Shown piece after piece: positions 16,070 through 24,378 of a stretch of 64,000 nt of DNA. How positions within the stretch are numbered: position 1 is the first letter of the stretch; the number at the start of each line of letters is the position of its first letter. The notes beneath the pieces are model-generated. The model was not told the DNA's origin and made no database searches. It saw only the letters and a program-made list of their open reading frames with translations. Origin of the DNA: Amycolatopsis tolypomycina (lineage in GTDB: Bacteria; Actinomycetota; Actinomycetes; Mycobacteriales; Pseudonocardiaceae); the NCBI RefSeq assembly GCF_900105945.1, contig NZ_FNSO01000002.1, forward strand, positions 496,001 through 560,000. Direction: 5' to 3'. Made by a program: the position numbers and the translations under genes.

Positions 16070-16753
16070 GTGATCCCCCAGACCCTCGGCGCGCTCGCCG
16101 GGTTCCTGGCGCTCGTCGCGCCCGGCATCGTGTTCGAGCTGCGCCGCGAACGCCGCCGCGGCCGCCACCAGGAGACGGCGTTCCGCGAAGCGTCCCGAGT
16201 GGCCCTCGGGAGCCTGGTCTTCACGCTGGTGGCGGTCCTGCTGATGACGGCGGTCCAGCTGACCGGCGCACGCCTATTCGTGAGCCCGGCGGACTGGCTG
16301 GCCCGTGGCGAGGCGTACGCCCGCGAACACCTGACGTCGATCGTCGTCAGTGTCGCGGTCGAGCTGGCGCTGGCGTGCGCGCTGGCGGCCGGGTTCGAGA
16401 CGTTCTTCGCCCGCCGGCGTGGTGAAGTGGCCACGGTCCAGCAGCGGTCGGCGTGGGCTCAGGCGCTGCGCACGGACCGCCCCGCCGGAAGCCGGGCATG
16501 GGCGCACGCCCAGCTGGAGAACGGCACCTCGTTCTACGGGTACGTCCGCTCGTACACGCCGTCAGGCCCGTTGGCCGAGCGCGAGCTCGTCCTCGAAGGC
16601 GCGGCCCTGACCTGCGAGAAGGACGACGAAACCAAGGTCATCGGCGAGGACTGGCGCCGGGTGGTCATCCCGGGGTCGAAGATCACCTACCTGCGGGTGA
16701 CGTACCTGGACGCGGCAACCGGCGAGACGTTGCCTACGCCACACGCGAAGTGA
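16070..16753 (+). CDS. DUF6338 family membrane protein
   Basis: A 227-residue protein with a GTG start at 16070. It has an N-terminal hydrophobic segment (LGALAGFLALVAPGIVFELR), a second at about residues 45-65 and a third near 90-110, then a soluble C-terminal part with GTSFYGYVRSYTPSG and SKITYLRVTY. This matches the actinobacterial DUF6338 layout. Function unknown. Confidence 0.75.
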   Translation: MIPQTLGALAGFLALVAPGIVFELRRERRRGRHQETAFREASRVALGSLVFTLVAVLLMTAVQLTGARLFVSPADWLARGEAYAREHLTSIVVSVAVELALACALAAGFETFFARRRGEVATVQQRSAWAQALRTDRPAGSRAWAHAQLENGTSFYGYVRSYTPSGPLAERELVLEGAALTCEKDDETKVIGEDWRRVVIPGSKITYLRVTYLDAATGETLPTPHAK

Positions 16754-16779
16754 CCCGCAAGTAGCTAAGCTCCCGTGGC

Positions 16780-18417
16780 ATGAGCAGTGCGACGGAGCCG
16801 CTCGGGACGCCGCCCGAGGACGAACCGGACATCCACACCACGGCCGGCAAGCTGGCCGACCTGTACCGCCGGTACGACGAGGCGGTGCACGCCGGCTCGG
16901 CCCGCGCGGTGGAGAAGCAGCACGCCAAGGGCAAGAAAACCGCTCGTGAACGCATCGAGCTGCTCCTCGACGAGAACTCCTTCGTCGAGCTCGACGAGCT
17001 GGCCCGGCACCGCTCGACCAACTTCGGCCAGGAGAAGAACCGCCCGTACGGCGACGGCGTCGTCACCGGCTACGGCACCGTCGACGGCCGTCCGGTGTGC
17101 GTGTTCAGCCAGGACGTGACCGTCTTCGGCGGCAGCCTCGGCGAGGTCTACGGCGAGAAGATCGTCAAGGTGATGGACCTGGCGATCAAGACCGGCCGCC
17201 CGATCATCGGCATCAACGAGGGCGGCGGCGCGCGCATCCAGGAGGGCGTCGTCTCGCTCGGCCTGTACGGCGAGATCTTCAACCGGAACGTCAAGGCGTC
17301 CGGCGTCATCCCGCAGATCTCGCTGATCATGGGCGCGAACGCGGGCGGGCACGTCTACTCCCCCGCGCTGACCGACTTCATCGTGATGGTCGACGAGACG
17401 TCGCAGATGTTCATCACCGGCCCGGACGTCGTCAAGACGGTCACCGGCGAGGACGTCACCTTCGAGGAGCTCGGCGGCGGCCGGACCCACAACACGAAGT
17501 CCGGCGTCGCGCACTACCTCGGCTCCGACGACGAGGACGCCATCGCCTACGTCAAGGAACTGCTCTCCTACCTGCCGCAGAACAACCTGTCGGACGCGCC
17601 GGTGTTCGAGCCGTCGGACAGCCCGGCCGGGTTCTTCGAAGACGTCACCGACGCCGACCGCGAGCTCGACACGATCATCCCGGACTCGCCGAACACCCCG
17701 TACGACATGCACGAGGTGATCACCCGCGTCGTCGACGACGGCGACTTCCTCGAGGTCCACGAGCTGTTCGCGCCGAACATCATCGTCGGCTTCGGCCGCG
17801 TCGACGGCCACAGCGTCGGTGTGGTGGCCAACCAGCCGACGCAGTTCGCCGGCTGCCTCGACATCGACGCGTCCGAGAAGGCCGCGCGGTTCGTCCGCAC
17901 CTGCGACGCGTTCAACATCCCGGTGCTCACCTTCGTCGACGTCCCGGGTTTCCTGCCGGGCACCGACCAGGAGTGGAACGGCATCATCCGCCGCGGCGCG
18001 AAGCTGATCTACGCCTACGCGGAAGCCACGGTCCCGCTGGTCACGGTGATCACGCGCAAGGCCTTCGGCGGCGCGTACGACGTCATGGGCTCGAAGCACC
18101 TCGGCGCCGACATCAACCTGGCCTGGCCGACCGCGCAGGTCGCGGTGATGGGCGCCCAGGGCGCGGCGAACATCGTCCACCGCAAGACGCTGGCCAACGC
18201 GGCGAACGAGGGCAAGGACGTCGACGCGCTGCGCGCCGAGCTGATCCAGGAGTACGAGGACACGCTGCTGAACCCGTACGCGGCGGCCGAGCGGGGGTAC
18301 GTCGACTCGGTGATCGTGCCGGCGCACACCCGCGGGCACGTCGCGCGGGCGCTGTCCCTGCTGCGGAACAAGCGGGAGTCGCTGCCGCCCAAGAAGCACG
18401 GGAACATCCCGCTGTGA
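16780..18417 (+). CDS. accD5: Acyl-CoA (propionyl-CoA) carboxylase beta subunit, carboxyltransferase
   Basis: A 545-residue biotin-dependent carboxyltransferase, the length expected for PccB/AccD5. Seen: [40 protein letters not shown], the first oxyanion-hole glycines in [29 protein letters not shown], then the second domain with [20 protein letters not shown] and [20 protein letters not shown]. It moves CO2 from carboxybiotin to propionyl-CoA (and acetyl-CoA to a lesser degree), giving methylmalonyl-CoA. The neighbouring epsilon gene and the AccA3-type alpha gene at 29749 complete the enzyme. The ATG at 16780 follows a TAAGCT box at 16766-16771. Confidence 0.95.
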   Translation: MSSATEPLGTPPEDEPDIHTTAGKLADLYRRYDEAVHAGSARAVEKQHAKGKKTARERIELLLDENSFVELDELARHRSTNFGQEKNRPYGDGVVTGYGTVDGRPVCVFSQDVTVFGGSLGEVYGEKIVKVMDLAIKTGRPIIGINEGGGARIQEGVVSLGLYGEIFNRNVKASGVIPQISLIMGANAGGHVYSPALTDFIVMVDETSQMFITGPDVVKTVTGEDVTFEELGGGRTHNTKSGVAHYLGSDDEDAIAYVKELLSYLPQNNLSDAPVFEPSDSPAGFFEDVTDADRELDTIIPDSPNTPYDMHEVITRVVDDGDFLEVHELFAPNIIVGFGRVDGHSVGVVANQPTQFAGCLDIDASEKAARFVRTCDAFNIPVLTFVDVPGFLPGTDQEWNGIIRRGAKLIYAYAEATVPLVTVITRKAFGGAYDVMGSKHLGADINLAWPTAQVAVMGAQGAANIVHRKTLANAANEGKDVDALRAELIQEYEDTLLNPYAAAERGYVDSVIVPAHTRGHVARALSLLRNKRESLPPKKHGNIPL

Positions 18418-18632
18418 GCGCCGAAAAGCCCTTGCTGCGGGTGGTCCGCGGAAACCCGAGCGACGCCGAGCTGGCGGCGCTGACGGCGGTCGTCGCCGCG
18501 GCGTCGGTCGCGAAGACGCCGGAGAAGCCGAAGCCGCGTACGTCGTGGTGGGGCGATCGCGCGGCTTCGCTGCGTCGGCCGCTTCACCCCGGCGAAGGCG
18601 CTTGGCGCGCTTCGGGTCTGCCTCAGGGCTGA
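18414..18632 (+). CDS. accE5: Acyl-CoA carboxylase epsilon subunit
   Basis: A 72-residue protein starting GTG at 18414, overlapping the accD5 stop by four bases. It has the epsilon-subunit pattern: [20 protein letters not shown] at the N-terminus, an alanine-rich linker, [12 protein letters not shown] and a C-terminal WRASGLPQG. Epsilon subunits occur only in actinobacteria and strengthen the alpha-beta interaction of acyl-CoA carboxylases. It overlaps the convergent MarR gene by 10 bases. Confidence 0.9.
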   Translation: MSAEKPLLRVVRGNPSDAELAALTAVVAAASVAKTPEKPKPRTSWWGDRAASLRRPLHPGEGAWRASGLPQG

Positions 18633-19081
18633 TAGGCGTCGAGGAAGACCGTCGGGGCTTCGTTCTCCCGCACGATCGTGCCCAGCAGGGCCGCGAGCCG
18701 GTCGCGGTCCGGGGTGCTCAGGGGCGCCGCCAGTTCGTCGACCCGGCGGCAGGTCGCGGCGAAGAAGTCCTCGGCGAGTTCGTGGCCTTCCGCCGTCAGC
18801 AGGACCTGGACGGCCCGGCGGTCGTCCGGGTCGGGCTCGCGGCGGACGAGCCCGCGCCGGACCGCGCGGTCGACCAGGCCGGTGAGGCTCGACTTTTCGA
18901 GGCCGAGCGTGGCGCCCAGTTCGCCCATGCCGTACGGCCGGCCCATCAGCACGCAGAGCAGCTGCCCCTGCTGCACGGTGAGGCCGTACTCGCGGGCGGA
19001 CTCGGCGTAGACGGCGTTCACCAGGAACGACGCTCGCACGAGCCCGGCCACCACACCGAGGTCCACCCCGCTCTTCCCCAT
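18623..19081 (-). CDS. MarR family transcriptional regulator
   Basis: A 152-residue MarR protein: EYGLTVQQGQLLCVLMGRPY, GMGELGATLGLEKSSLTGLV (recognition helix) and the wing REPDPDDRRAVQVLLTAEGH. It is 4 bp downstream of the LLM oxidoreductase gene on the same strand and probably co-transcribed with it. The two GTTC-N7-GAAC dyads upstream of that gene are its likely binding sites. Confidence 0.88.
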   Translation of the reverse strand: MGKSGVDLGVVAGLVRASFLVNAVYAESAREYGLTVQQGQLLCVLMGRPYGMGELGATLGLEKSSLTGLVDRAVRRGLVRREPDPDDRRAVQVLLTAEGHELAEDFFAATCRRVDELAAPLSTPDRDRLAALLGTIVRENEAPTVFLDAYQP

Positions 19082-19085
19082 CCGG

Positions 19086-19976
19086 TCAGCCTAGGGCTTC
19101 CCGCACCGCGGGCACGATCTCCTCGGCCCAGCGCGCGACGGCGGCCTCGTCGGGCGCGCTGCCACCGGGCCCGAACAGCACGAACCCGGCGGCGTCGTGC
19201 TCCAGCACCGCGCCGGTCAGTTCTTCGACCCACTGGGCGGGCGAGCCGCCGATCCAGCGGCCGTCGCCGGTGCGGGTCCGCGCGAGCGGCTCGGCCGTGA
19301 TGCGGCCCGGGAAGTTGTAGACGGTGGCGATCTCCCCGGGGTCCCGCCCGGCATCGACGGCGGCCTTGTCGATCAGCGGCCGCGAGGTGCGGTAGCGCTC
19401 GCTGAGCCAGTCGGCGGCGTGCCCGGGCATCCACCCGTCGGCAACGCGCCCGGTGACGGCGAGGGACTTCGGCCCGACCGACCCGGTCCACACCGGCGGC
19501 ATCGCTTCGGCGGCCGGCTCCAGGTCCGTGACCTGGTAGAACTCGCCGTCGAAGGTCACCGGCGCACCGCCCCCGCCGAGCAGCTTCACGAGCCGGATGC
19601 CTTCTTCGAAAGCCCGAACGGCCTGCCCGGGCGTGAGCTTGGCGAAGCCGAGCCGCGCGATGTCGTCCCACAACCCGCCAACGCCCATCCCGAGCACGAT
19701 CCGGCCCCCGGTGAGAGCGGACAGGCTCGTCACCGTTCGCGCGAGCATCGACGCGGGCCGCGTCGGCAGGTTGGTGACGCTGACCAGGCCGGAGACCCGT
19801 TCGGTCCGCCCCAGCAGGACGCCGATTTCGGCGTACGCGTCAAGCCGGTCGGCGTGGTAGGGGTGATCGGAGACGGTGACGAGGTCAAGCCCACCCCGAT
19901 CGGCCTGGACGGCCCGCGCCAGGGTGTCGGCCGTGGCGGAGACCGCCGTCGATACGCCGATGCCGAAGTGCACCAT
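19086..19976 (-). CDS. LLM class (probably F420-dependent) oxidoreductase
   Basis: A 296-residue luciferase-like TIM-barrel protein: DLVTVSDHPYHADRLDAYAE, LARTVTSLSALTGGRIVLGM with GVGG, PVWTGSVGPKSLAVTGRVAD and GWMPG. The SGGR-type strand and VADGWMP motif favour F420-dependent rather than FMN-dependent members, which is inference. Substrate unknown. It heads a two-gene operon with the MarR gene. GGGAGGAATC precedes the ATG at 19976. Confidence 0.85.
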   Translation of the reverse strand: MVHFGIGVSTAVSATADTLARAVQADRGGLDLVTVSDHPYHADRLDAYAEIGVLLGRTERVSGLVSVTNLPTRPASMLARTVTSLSALTGGRIVLGMGVGGLWDDIARLGFAKLTPGQAVRAFEEGIRLVKLLGGGGAPVTFDGEFYQVTDLEPAAEAMPPVWTGSVGPKSLAVTGRVADGWMPGHAADWLSERYRTSRPLIDKAAVDAGRDPGEIATVYNFPGRITAEPLARTRTGDGRWIGGSPAQWVEELTGAVLEHDAAGFVLFGPGGSAPDEAAVARWAEEIVPAVREALG

Positions 19977-19991
19977 GATTCCTCCCAGTTA

Positions 19992-20035
19992 GTTCGTACT
20001 ACGAACATAGCACGGATAGTTCTTGGTGCGAACTA
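19992..20035 (-). promoter_or_regulatory. Twin GTTC-N7-GAAC operators
   Basis: The first dyad, GTTCGTACTACGAAC (19992-20006), is a perfect 15-bp palindrome with an odd centre. The second, TAGTTC-N7-GAACTA (20017-20035), shares the GTTC-N7-GAAC layout; the two centres are 27 bp apart. They lie directly upstream of the LLM gene and its MarR gene. Two equal sites on about 2.6 helical turns suggest cooperative or promoter-blocking binding by the MarR protein. Confidence 0.7.
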
Positions 20036-20087
20036 GTTGCGGACACCGGCGCCCGGGGACGGCGGCGGAAAACCAGTCGAGCCGCGA

Positions 20088-20178
20088 GCGATCGCTTGCT
20101 ACCTTGGGCAGGCACTCCCGGTGCGAAGCCCTCGGTTACTTCTTGCTGTAAACGAGACCCCGCGGGCAACGAAGATCT
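20088..20178 (+). ncRNA. Possible second structured RNA upstream of the Y RNA
   Basis: This stretch carries a clear hairpin, GGGC-AG-GCAC-TCCCG-GTGC-GAA-GCCC (about 20108-20131), and the string GGTTACTTC at 20131-20139, which recurs inside the Y RNA at 20219-20227 in a similar context after a hairpin-like segment. The flanks CGAG and TTG near 20097-20110 can pair only weakly with CAACG and CTCG near 20168-20180. It may be a second, simpler Y RNA or part of a common leader. No gene lies here. Confidence 0.3.
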
Positions 20179-20179
20179 C

Positions 20180-20357
20180 GGGAGCCACGGCCACACCGAT
20201 GCCCGGTGCGCAGGCGAGGGTTACTTCCGCTTCCAACGGGCAGGTCGGGGGTTCGAATCCCTCCCGGACCGCGCCAGGTCCGGTAGCTCAGTGGCCTAGA
20301 GCAGCTAATGTTCCTTCACCGACTTCGATCTCGGGCATCGCTGTGGCCGTGGCTCCC
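20180..20357 (+). ncRNA. Bacterial Y RNA (YrlA-like) with circularly permuted tRNA-like domain
   Basis: The two ends form a long stem: 20180-20195 pairs with 20342-20357 (16 bp), C20196 opposes C20341, and 20197-20204 pairs with 20333-20340 (8 bp). Inside lies a tRNA-like module in permuted order: T stem 20247-20251 and 20259-20263 with canonical loop TTCGAAT; acceptor 3' strand CCGGACC (20264-20270); GCGCCA (20271-20276); acceptor 5' strand GGTCCGG (20277-20283); TA; D stem GCTC (20286-20289), loop AGTGGCCTA, GAGC (20299-20302). The acceptor halves are perfectly complementary. Y RNAs with tRNA-like domains are known partners of bacterial Ro60 and are encoded beside it, as here (gene starts 18 bp downstream). 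The anticodon arm is replaced by the Ro60-binding stem. Confidence 0.88.
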
Positions 20358-20375
20358 TCCACTACAGGGGGAGAA

Positions 20376-21950
20376 ATGAGCAAGTTCAACACCGCACGAG
20401 CGCCCGCCGCGACCTCTCCGGTCCGCGGCGAGGCCACGCCGTCCGCCGTCACGCACCAGGGCGGGGCCGGGTACCTGCGCGACACCCGGGCCGAGCTCTT
20501 CCTGCTCGCCGTCACGAACATGGTCGGTGAGCACACCTTCTACGAGTCCGCGGCCACGCGCGACACCCGGTACGCCGAGCTGGTCCGGCAGTCCACCTTG
20601 GACGATCCACAGTGGACAGCGCGGTTCCTGCGCTGGCTGCGCTCCGGCGCGCACCTGCGGACGGCGTCGCTCGTCGGTGCCGCCGAGTTCGCCAAGGCGC
20701 GGCGGGACGCCGGCCTCGACGGGCTGAGCCGTCAGGTCGTCGCCGACGTGCTGCAGCGGGCCGACGAGCCCGGCGAGCTGCTCGCCTACTGGATCTCCGT
20801 GTACGGCCGCGCCGTGCCGAAGCCCGTCAAGCGCGGGGTCGCCGACGCCGCCGTGCGGCTCTACGACGAGCGTTCCTTCGTCAAGTGGGACTCCGCCGCG
20901 CGGGCGTTCCGGTTCGCCGACGTCCTCGAGCTGACCCACCCGGCAGGCGGGGGTGAGCTGTTCAAGCACATCCTCGACGAGCGGCACGACCGCGGCAACG
21001 CTGTCCCGGAGTCCCTGGCGACCCTCCGCCGGCGTGCCGAGCTCATGAGCTGGGACGTGGGCCGCCGGCGCGAGCTGTTCGACCGGCCCGGGGCGGCGGG
21101 CGTCCTGCGCGTGGCGGGCATGACCTGGGAGTCCGTCGCGGGGTGGCTGCAGGGTCCGCTGGACGCGCGCGTCTGGGAGGCGCTGATCCCGTCGATGGGC
21201 TACACGGCCCTCCTGCGGAACCTCCGCAACTTCGACGAGGCCGGCGTCTCGGACGACGTCGCGCAGCAGGTCGCCGAGCGGCTCGCGAGCCCGGTGCAGG
21301 CCGCGAAGTCGCGGCAGCTGCCGATGCGGTTCCTGGCCGCGCACCGCGCCGCGCCGTCGCTTCGGTGGGGCTGGGCGCTCGAGCGGGCCATCTCGCACGC
21401 GCTGGCCAACGTGCCCGCCCTGAACGGCCGGACGCTCGTCCTCGTCGACACGTCGGCGTCGATGAACAACTCGTTCAGCAAGGACGGCAGCCTCCTGCGG
21501 TGGGACGCCGCCGCGGTGTTCGGGCTGGCGCTCGGCCGCCGGTGCGCGAAGGCCGACGTCGTCTCGTTCTCCGACGGCTACTGGGACCGCAGCCAGGGCA
21601 CCAAGGTGTTCAAGCTGCGCCGGGGCGGTTCGCTGCTCGGCGACGTCGAGCGCTGGAAGTCCGGCGGGTACTTCATCGGCGGCGGCACCGACACGGTGGG
21701 CGCCGTGCAGAAGCACTTCGCGAACCACGACCGCGTCGTGATCCTCACCGACGAGCAGGCCGCGGCCGGTGACGTCGGGAAGGCGCTGCCCGCGCACGTG
21801 CCGCTGTACACCTGGAACCTGGCGGGGTACCGGGTCGGCCACGCGCCGTCCGGCGGGGCGCACCGGCACACGTTCGGCGGCCTCACCGACCAGGCCTTCC
21901 GGATGATCCCGCTGCTCGAGCGGGGCCGGAACGCCGACTGGCCCTTCTGA
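20376..21950 (+). CDS. rsr: Ro60 orthologue, TROVE domain protein (Rsr)
   Basis: A 524-residue protein with a HEAT-like TROVE ring (about residues 30-340: GGAGYLRDTRAELFLLAVTN, EHTFYESAATRDTRYAELVR, later GYTALLRNLRNFDEAGV) and a C-terminal von Willebrand A-like domain with the MIDAS motif LVLVDTSASMNNSF and a later ILTDEQ. Ro60 binds Y RNAs on its outer surface and RNA ends in its cavity; in Deinococcus it links to PNPase for structured-RNA decay. The ATG at 20376 has AGGGGGAG directly upstream; the longer open frame from 20037 runs through the Y RNA. No RtcB or RtcA ligase gene is adjacent. The Y RNA is probably in the same transcript. Confidence 0.93.
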   Translation: MSKFNTARAPAATSPVRGEATPSAVTHQGGAGYLRDTRAELFLLAVTNMVGEHTFYESAATRDTRYAELVRQSTLDDPQWTARFLRWLRSGAHLRTASLVGAAEFAKARRDAGLDGLSRQVVADVLQRADEPGELLAYWISVYGRAVPKPVKRGVADAAVRLYDERSFVKWDSAARAFRFADVLELTHPAGGGELFKHILDERHDRGNAVPESLATLRRRAELMSWDVGRRRELFDRPGAAGVLRVAGMTWESVAGWLQGPLDARVWEALIPSMGYTALLRNLRNFDEAGVSDDVAQQVAERLASPVQAAKSRQLPMRFLAAHRAAPSLRWGWALERAISHALANVPALNGRTLVLVDTSASMNNSFSKDGSLLRWDAAAVFGLALGRRCAKADVVSFSDGYWDRSQGTKVFKLRRGGSLLGDVERWKSGGYFIGGGTDTVGAVQKHFANHDRVVILTDEQAAAGDVGKALPAHVPLYTWNLAGYRVGHAPSGGAHRHTFGGLTDQAFRMIPLLERGRNADWPF

Positions 21951-21974
21951 GAAACCCGGGTAAGAGACGCCGTC

Positions 21975-22005
21975 CAGGCCCCCGTGACGAGATCATGGGG
22001 GCCTG
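21975..22005 (+). terminator. Terminator after rsr
   Basis: The perfect 9-bp stem CAGGCCCCC (21975-21983) and GGGGGCCTG (21997-22005) with a 13-base loop lies 24 bp after the rsr stop codon. No T-tract follows. Confidence 0.75.
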
Positions 22006-22038
22006 CACGCCGTGTCCGGACCGTCACCGGAATGACCG

Positions 22039-22080
22039 TGGACCGTCGCTTAGTCCGCACCGTATAGTCCACGTGGAATA
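22039..22080 (+). promoter_or_regulatory. Promoter and operator of the padR-MFS operon
   Basis: A -35-like TGGACC (22039-22044) and -10 TATAGT (22063-22068) are 18 bp apart. The palindrome TCCACGTGGA (22068-22077) follows directly, extended to TATAGTCCACGTGGAATA with partial symmetry. A PadR repressor bound here would cover the -10 and transcription start, consistent with autoregulation. Confidence 0.65.
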
Positions 22081-22102
22081 ACCGACATGGAGGGATCTGG
22101 TC

Positions 22103-22729
22103 ATGGCCTCGCCCAAGCTGACCACGCTCGGCATCGCCGTGCTGGAGCTGCTGCACGAGAAGCCCATGCACCCGTACGAGATGGCCGCGCTCATGCGCGA
22201 GCGGTACGTCGACATCCGGGTCAACGTGAAGGCGGGCTCGCTCTACCACACCGTGGAACGGCTGCACCGCCACGGTTTCATCGAGATCGTCGACACCCAG
22301 CGCGACGGCAAGCGGCCCGAACGGACCGTCTACGGCATGACGCAGACGGGGCTCGACGAGTTCAACCAGCGTGGCCGCGAGCTACTGGGGGACGTCGCCA
22401 CGGAGTTCCCCGCCTTCCTGTCCGGGCTCGCCGTGATCGACGAACTGGGGCGCGAAGCGTCCCTGAACGAGCTCGAAACCCGGCTCATGCGGCTGCGCGC
22501 CGCCGTGGCCGCCGACGAGGCGGTGCGGCAGCGCCTCACCGAGGACAAGACGCCGGAGATCTACTGGCTCGACTGGCGCTACCAGTGCGACCACCGGAAG
22601 TTCGAGCTCGAGTGGACCGAGCGGCTCCTCGACGACCTCCGCTCCGGGCGGGTCCCCTTCGTGGACGACGGACAACCCAAGCTCACCCTCATCACCAGGG
22701 AAGACGACGATGAACGCAAGACAAGCTAA
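22103..22729 (+). CDS. PadR family transcriptional regulator
   Basis: A 208-residue PadR protein. The winged helix is LTTLGIAVLELLHEKPMHPY, EMAALMRERY, VNVKAGSLYHTVERLHRHGF and ERTVYGMTQTG; the C-terminal half is a long helical dimerisation domain (VirR4-like subgroup). GGAGGGATC precedes the ATG at 22103. It overlaps the MFS transporter gene by 20 bases, so it is the local repressor of a drug-efflux gene in a single operon. Confidence 0.9.
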   Translation: MASPKLTTLGIAVLELLHEKPMHPYEMAALMRERYVDIRVNVKAGSLYHTVERLHRHGFIEIVDTQRDGKRPERTVYGMTQTGLDEFNQRGRELLGDVATEFPAFLSGLAVIDELGREASLNELETRLMRLRAAVAADEAVRQRLTEDKTPEIYWLDWRYQCDHRKFELEWTERLLDDLRSGRVPFVDDGQPKLTLITREDDDERKTS

Positions 22730-24317
22730 CCCGTGGGCCGCGCTGGGCGCGCTGTGCCTCGGCTTCTTCATGATCCTGCTCGACACCACGATCGTGACGA
22801 TCGCGATCCCGACCATGCTGCGCGACCTGAACGCCGGGCTGAACTCGATCGTCTGGGTGATCAGCGTCTACCTGCTCACCTACGCCGTGCCGATGCTGTT
22901 CACCAGCCGGCTCGGCGACCGCTTCGGCCCGAAGCGCGTGTTCCTCGCCGGGCTCGTCGTGTTCACCGGCGCGTCGCTGTGGTGCGGCCTGTCCGGCAAC
23001 GTCGAAATGCTCATCGCCGCGCGGGCCGTGCAGGGCCTCGGTGCCGCGCTGATGACGCCGCAGACGCTGGCGTTCATCACGCACCTGTTCCCGCCGGCCA
23101 AGCGCGGCCCGGCCATGGGCATGTGGGGCGGCGTCGCCGGGCTGGCGACCATCGCCGGTCCGCTGCTCGGCGGCGTGCTGGTCGACCACTTCGGCTGGGA
23201 GTGGATCTTCTACGTCAACGTGCCGATCGGCGTGATCGCCGTCGTGCTCACGCTGCTGCTGGTCCCCGACTGGCAGCCGAAGCACTCGCATTCGTTCGAC
23301 GTGCTGGGGATCGTGCTCTCGAGCGCGGCATTGCTCTGCATCGTGTTCGGCGTGCAGAACGGCCAGCAGTACGACTGGGGCACGGTCTTCGGCGGGATCA
23401 CGGTGTTCGAGATCATCGGCGCCGGCGTGGTGCTGATGATCGCCTTCCTCGTGTGGCAGCGCCTCAACAAGCGGGAGCCGCTGCTGCCACTGAAGGTGTT
23501 CGCGAACCGGAACTTCTCGGCCGGGACGCTCACCGCGACCACCGTCGGCTTCGCGATGACCGGCATGTTCCTGCCGCTGGTCATCTACATCCAGTCCGTG
23601 CTCGGGCTGAGCCCGACCATGGGCGGCCTGCTCACCGCGCCGATGTCGCTGCTGTCCGGGATCATCGCGCCGTTCGTCGGGCGCGCGTCGGACAAGGTGA
23701 ACGGCAAGTACCTGGTGATGTTCGGCCTGGCGGCGCTCGCGGCCGGGCTCGGGATCATCGCCCTGCAGGCGACGCCGGACACCAACCCGTGGTCGCTCGT
23801 CCCCGCGCTGCTGGTGTGCGGGCTCGGCATCGGCTGCATCTTCTCGCCGATGAGCAACCTGACGATGGGGTCGGTCGAGCCGCGGCTGGCCGGCACCGCG
23901 TCCGGCATCTTCAACACCGCCCGCCAGGTCGGCGGCGTGCTCGGCAGCGCGGCGATCGGCGTGCTGCTGCAGGCGCGGATCAGCGCGTCCATCGCGGACG
24001 AAGCCACGAAGGCGGCTTCGCAGCTGCCCGAGCAGTACCGGGCGCCGTTCGCCGAGGGGATCGCGCACGCGGCGGCGAGCACCGGGGAGTTCGGCTCGGC
24101 GGGCGGTCCGGCGCCGATGCCGGGGCTGCCCGCGGAGATCGCCGCGCAGGCGGGGCGGCTGGCGACCGAGGCGGTCCACAGTGGACTGACCGACGCGGCC
24201 CGCGTGACGATGCTGCTGCCGATGGGCGTGCTCCTGCTCGGGGTGGTTTCCGCCGCCGTGCTGCGGCGGGTCAAGCCGCGCTGGGAAACTCCGGCGCCCG
24301 AGGCCGCCGCGGTCTGA
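22710..24317 (+). CDS. MFS drug efflux transporter, DHA2 (EmrB/QacA) family
   Basis: A 535-residue membrane protein with the 14-helix DHA2 plan. Motif A-like sequence SRLGDRFGPKRVFLAGLVVF lies after helix 2 and motif C-like GGVAGLATIAGPLLGGVLVD in helix 5; LDTTIVTIAIPTM in helix 1 is typical of this family. It exports hydrophobic compounds by proton antiport. The ATG at 22710 lies within the end of padR; the initiation region is coupled. It is followed by a strong terminator. Confidence 0.9.
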   Translation: MNARQANPWAALGALCLGFFMILLDTTIVTIAIPTMLRDLNAGLNSIVWVISVYLLTYAVPMLFTSRLGDRFGPKRVFLAGLVVFTGASLWCGLSGNVEMLIAARAVQGLGAALMTPQTLAFITHLFPPAKRGPAMGMWGGVAGLATIAGPLLGGVLVDHFGWEWIFYVNVPIGVIAVVLTLLLVPDWQPKHSHSFDVLGIVLSSAALLCIVFGVQNGQQYDWGTVFGGITVFEIIGAGVVLMIAFLVWQRLNKREPLLPLKVFANRNFSAGTLTATTVGFAMTGMFLPLVIYIQSVLGLSPTMGGLLTAPMSLLSGIIAPFVGRASDKVNGKYLVMFGLAALAAGLGIIALQATPDTNPWSLVPALLVCGLGIGCIFSPMSNLTMGSVEPRLAGTASGIFNTARQVGGVLGSAAIGVLLQARISASIADEATKAASQLPEQYRAPFAEGIAHAAASTGEFGSAGGPAPMPGLPAEIAAQAGRLATEAVHSGLTDAARVTMLLPMGVLLLGVVSAAVLRRVKPRWETPAPEAAAV

Positions 24318-24322
24318 AACCC

Positions 24323-24359
24323 GTGCGAGCCTCCGGCGTCGGGAACCGGAGGCTCGCAC
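24323..24359. terminator. Strong hairpin terminator between convergent genes
   Basis: A perfect 14-bp stem GTGCGAGCCTCCGG (24323-24336) pairs with 24346-24359 around a 9-base loop. It lies between the stop of the MFS gene and the stop of the minus-strand GH3 gene and can serve both. Confidence 0.8.
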
Positions 24360-24378
24360 GGACCGCGGGAGCGGTGCT

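Noticed and set aside
20241..20305. An ordinary tRNA gene (T arm, acceptor and D arm sequences present)
   Set aside because: The parts are in permuted order, there is no anticodon arm, and the whole lies within a 24-bp stem next to Ro60, which fits a Y RNA.
20037..20375. N-terminal extension of the Ro60 protein (frame open from 20037)
   Set aside because: The extension would translate the Y RNA and low-complexity sequence; the ATG at 20376 has a strong ribosome site and matches the family N-terminus.
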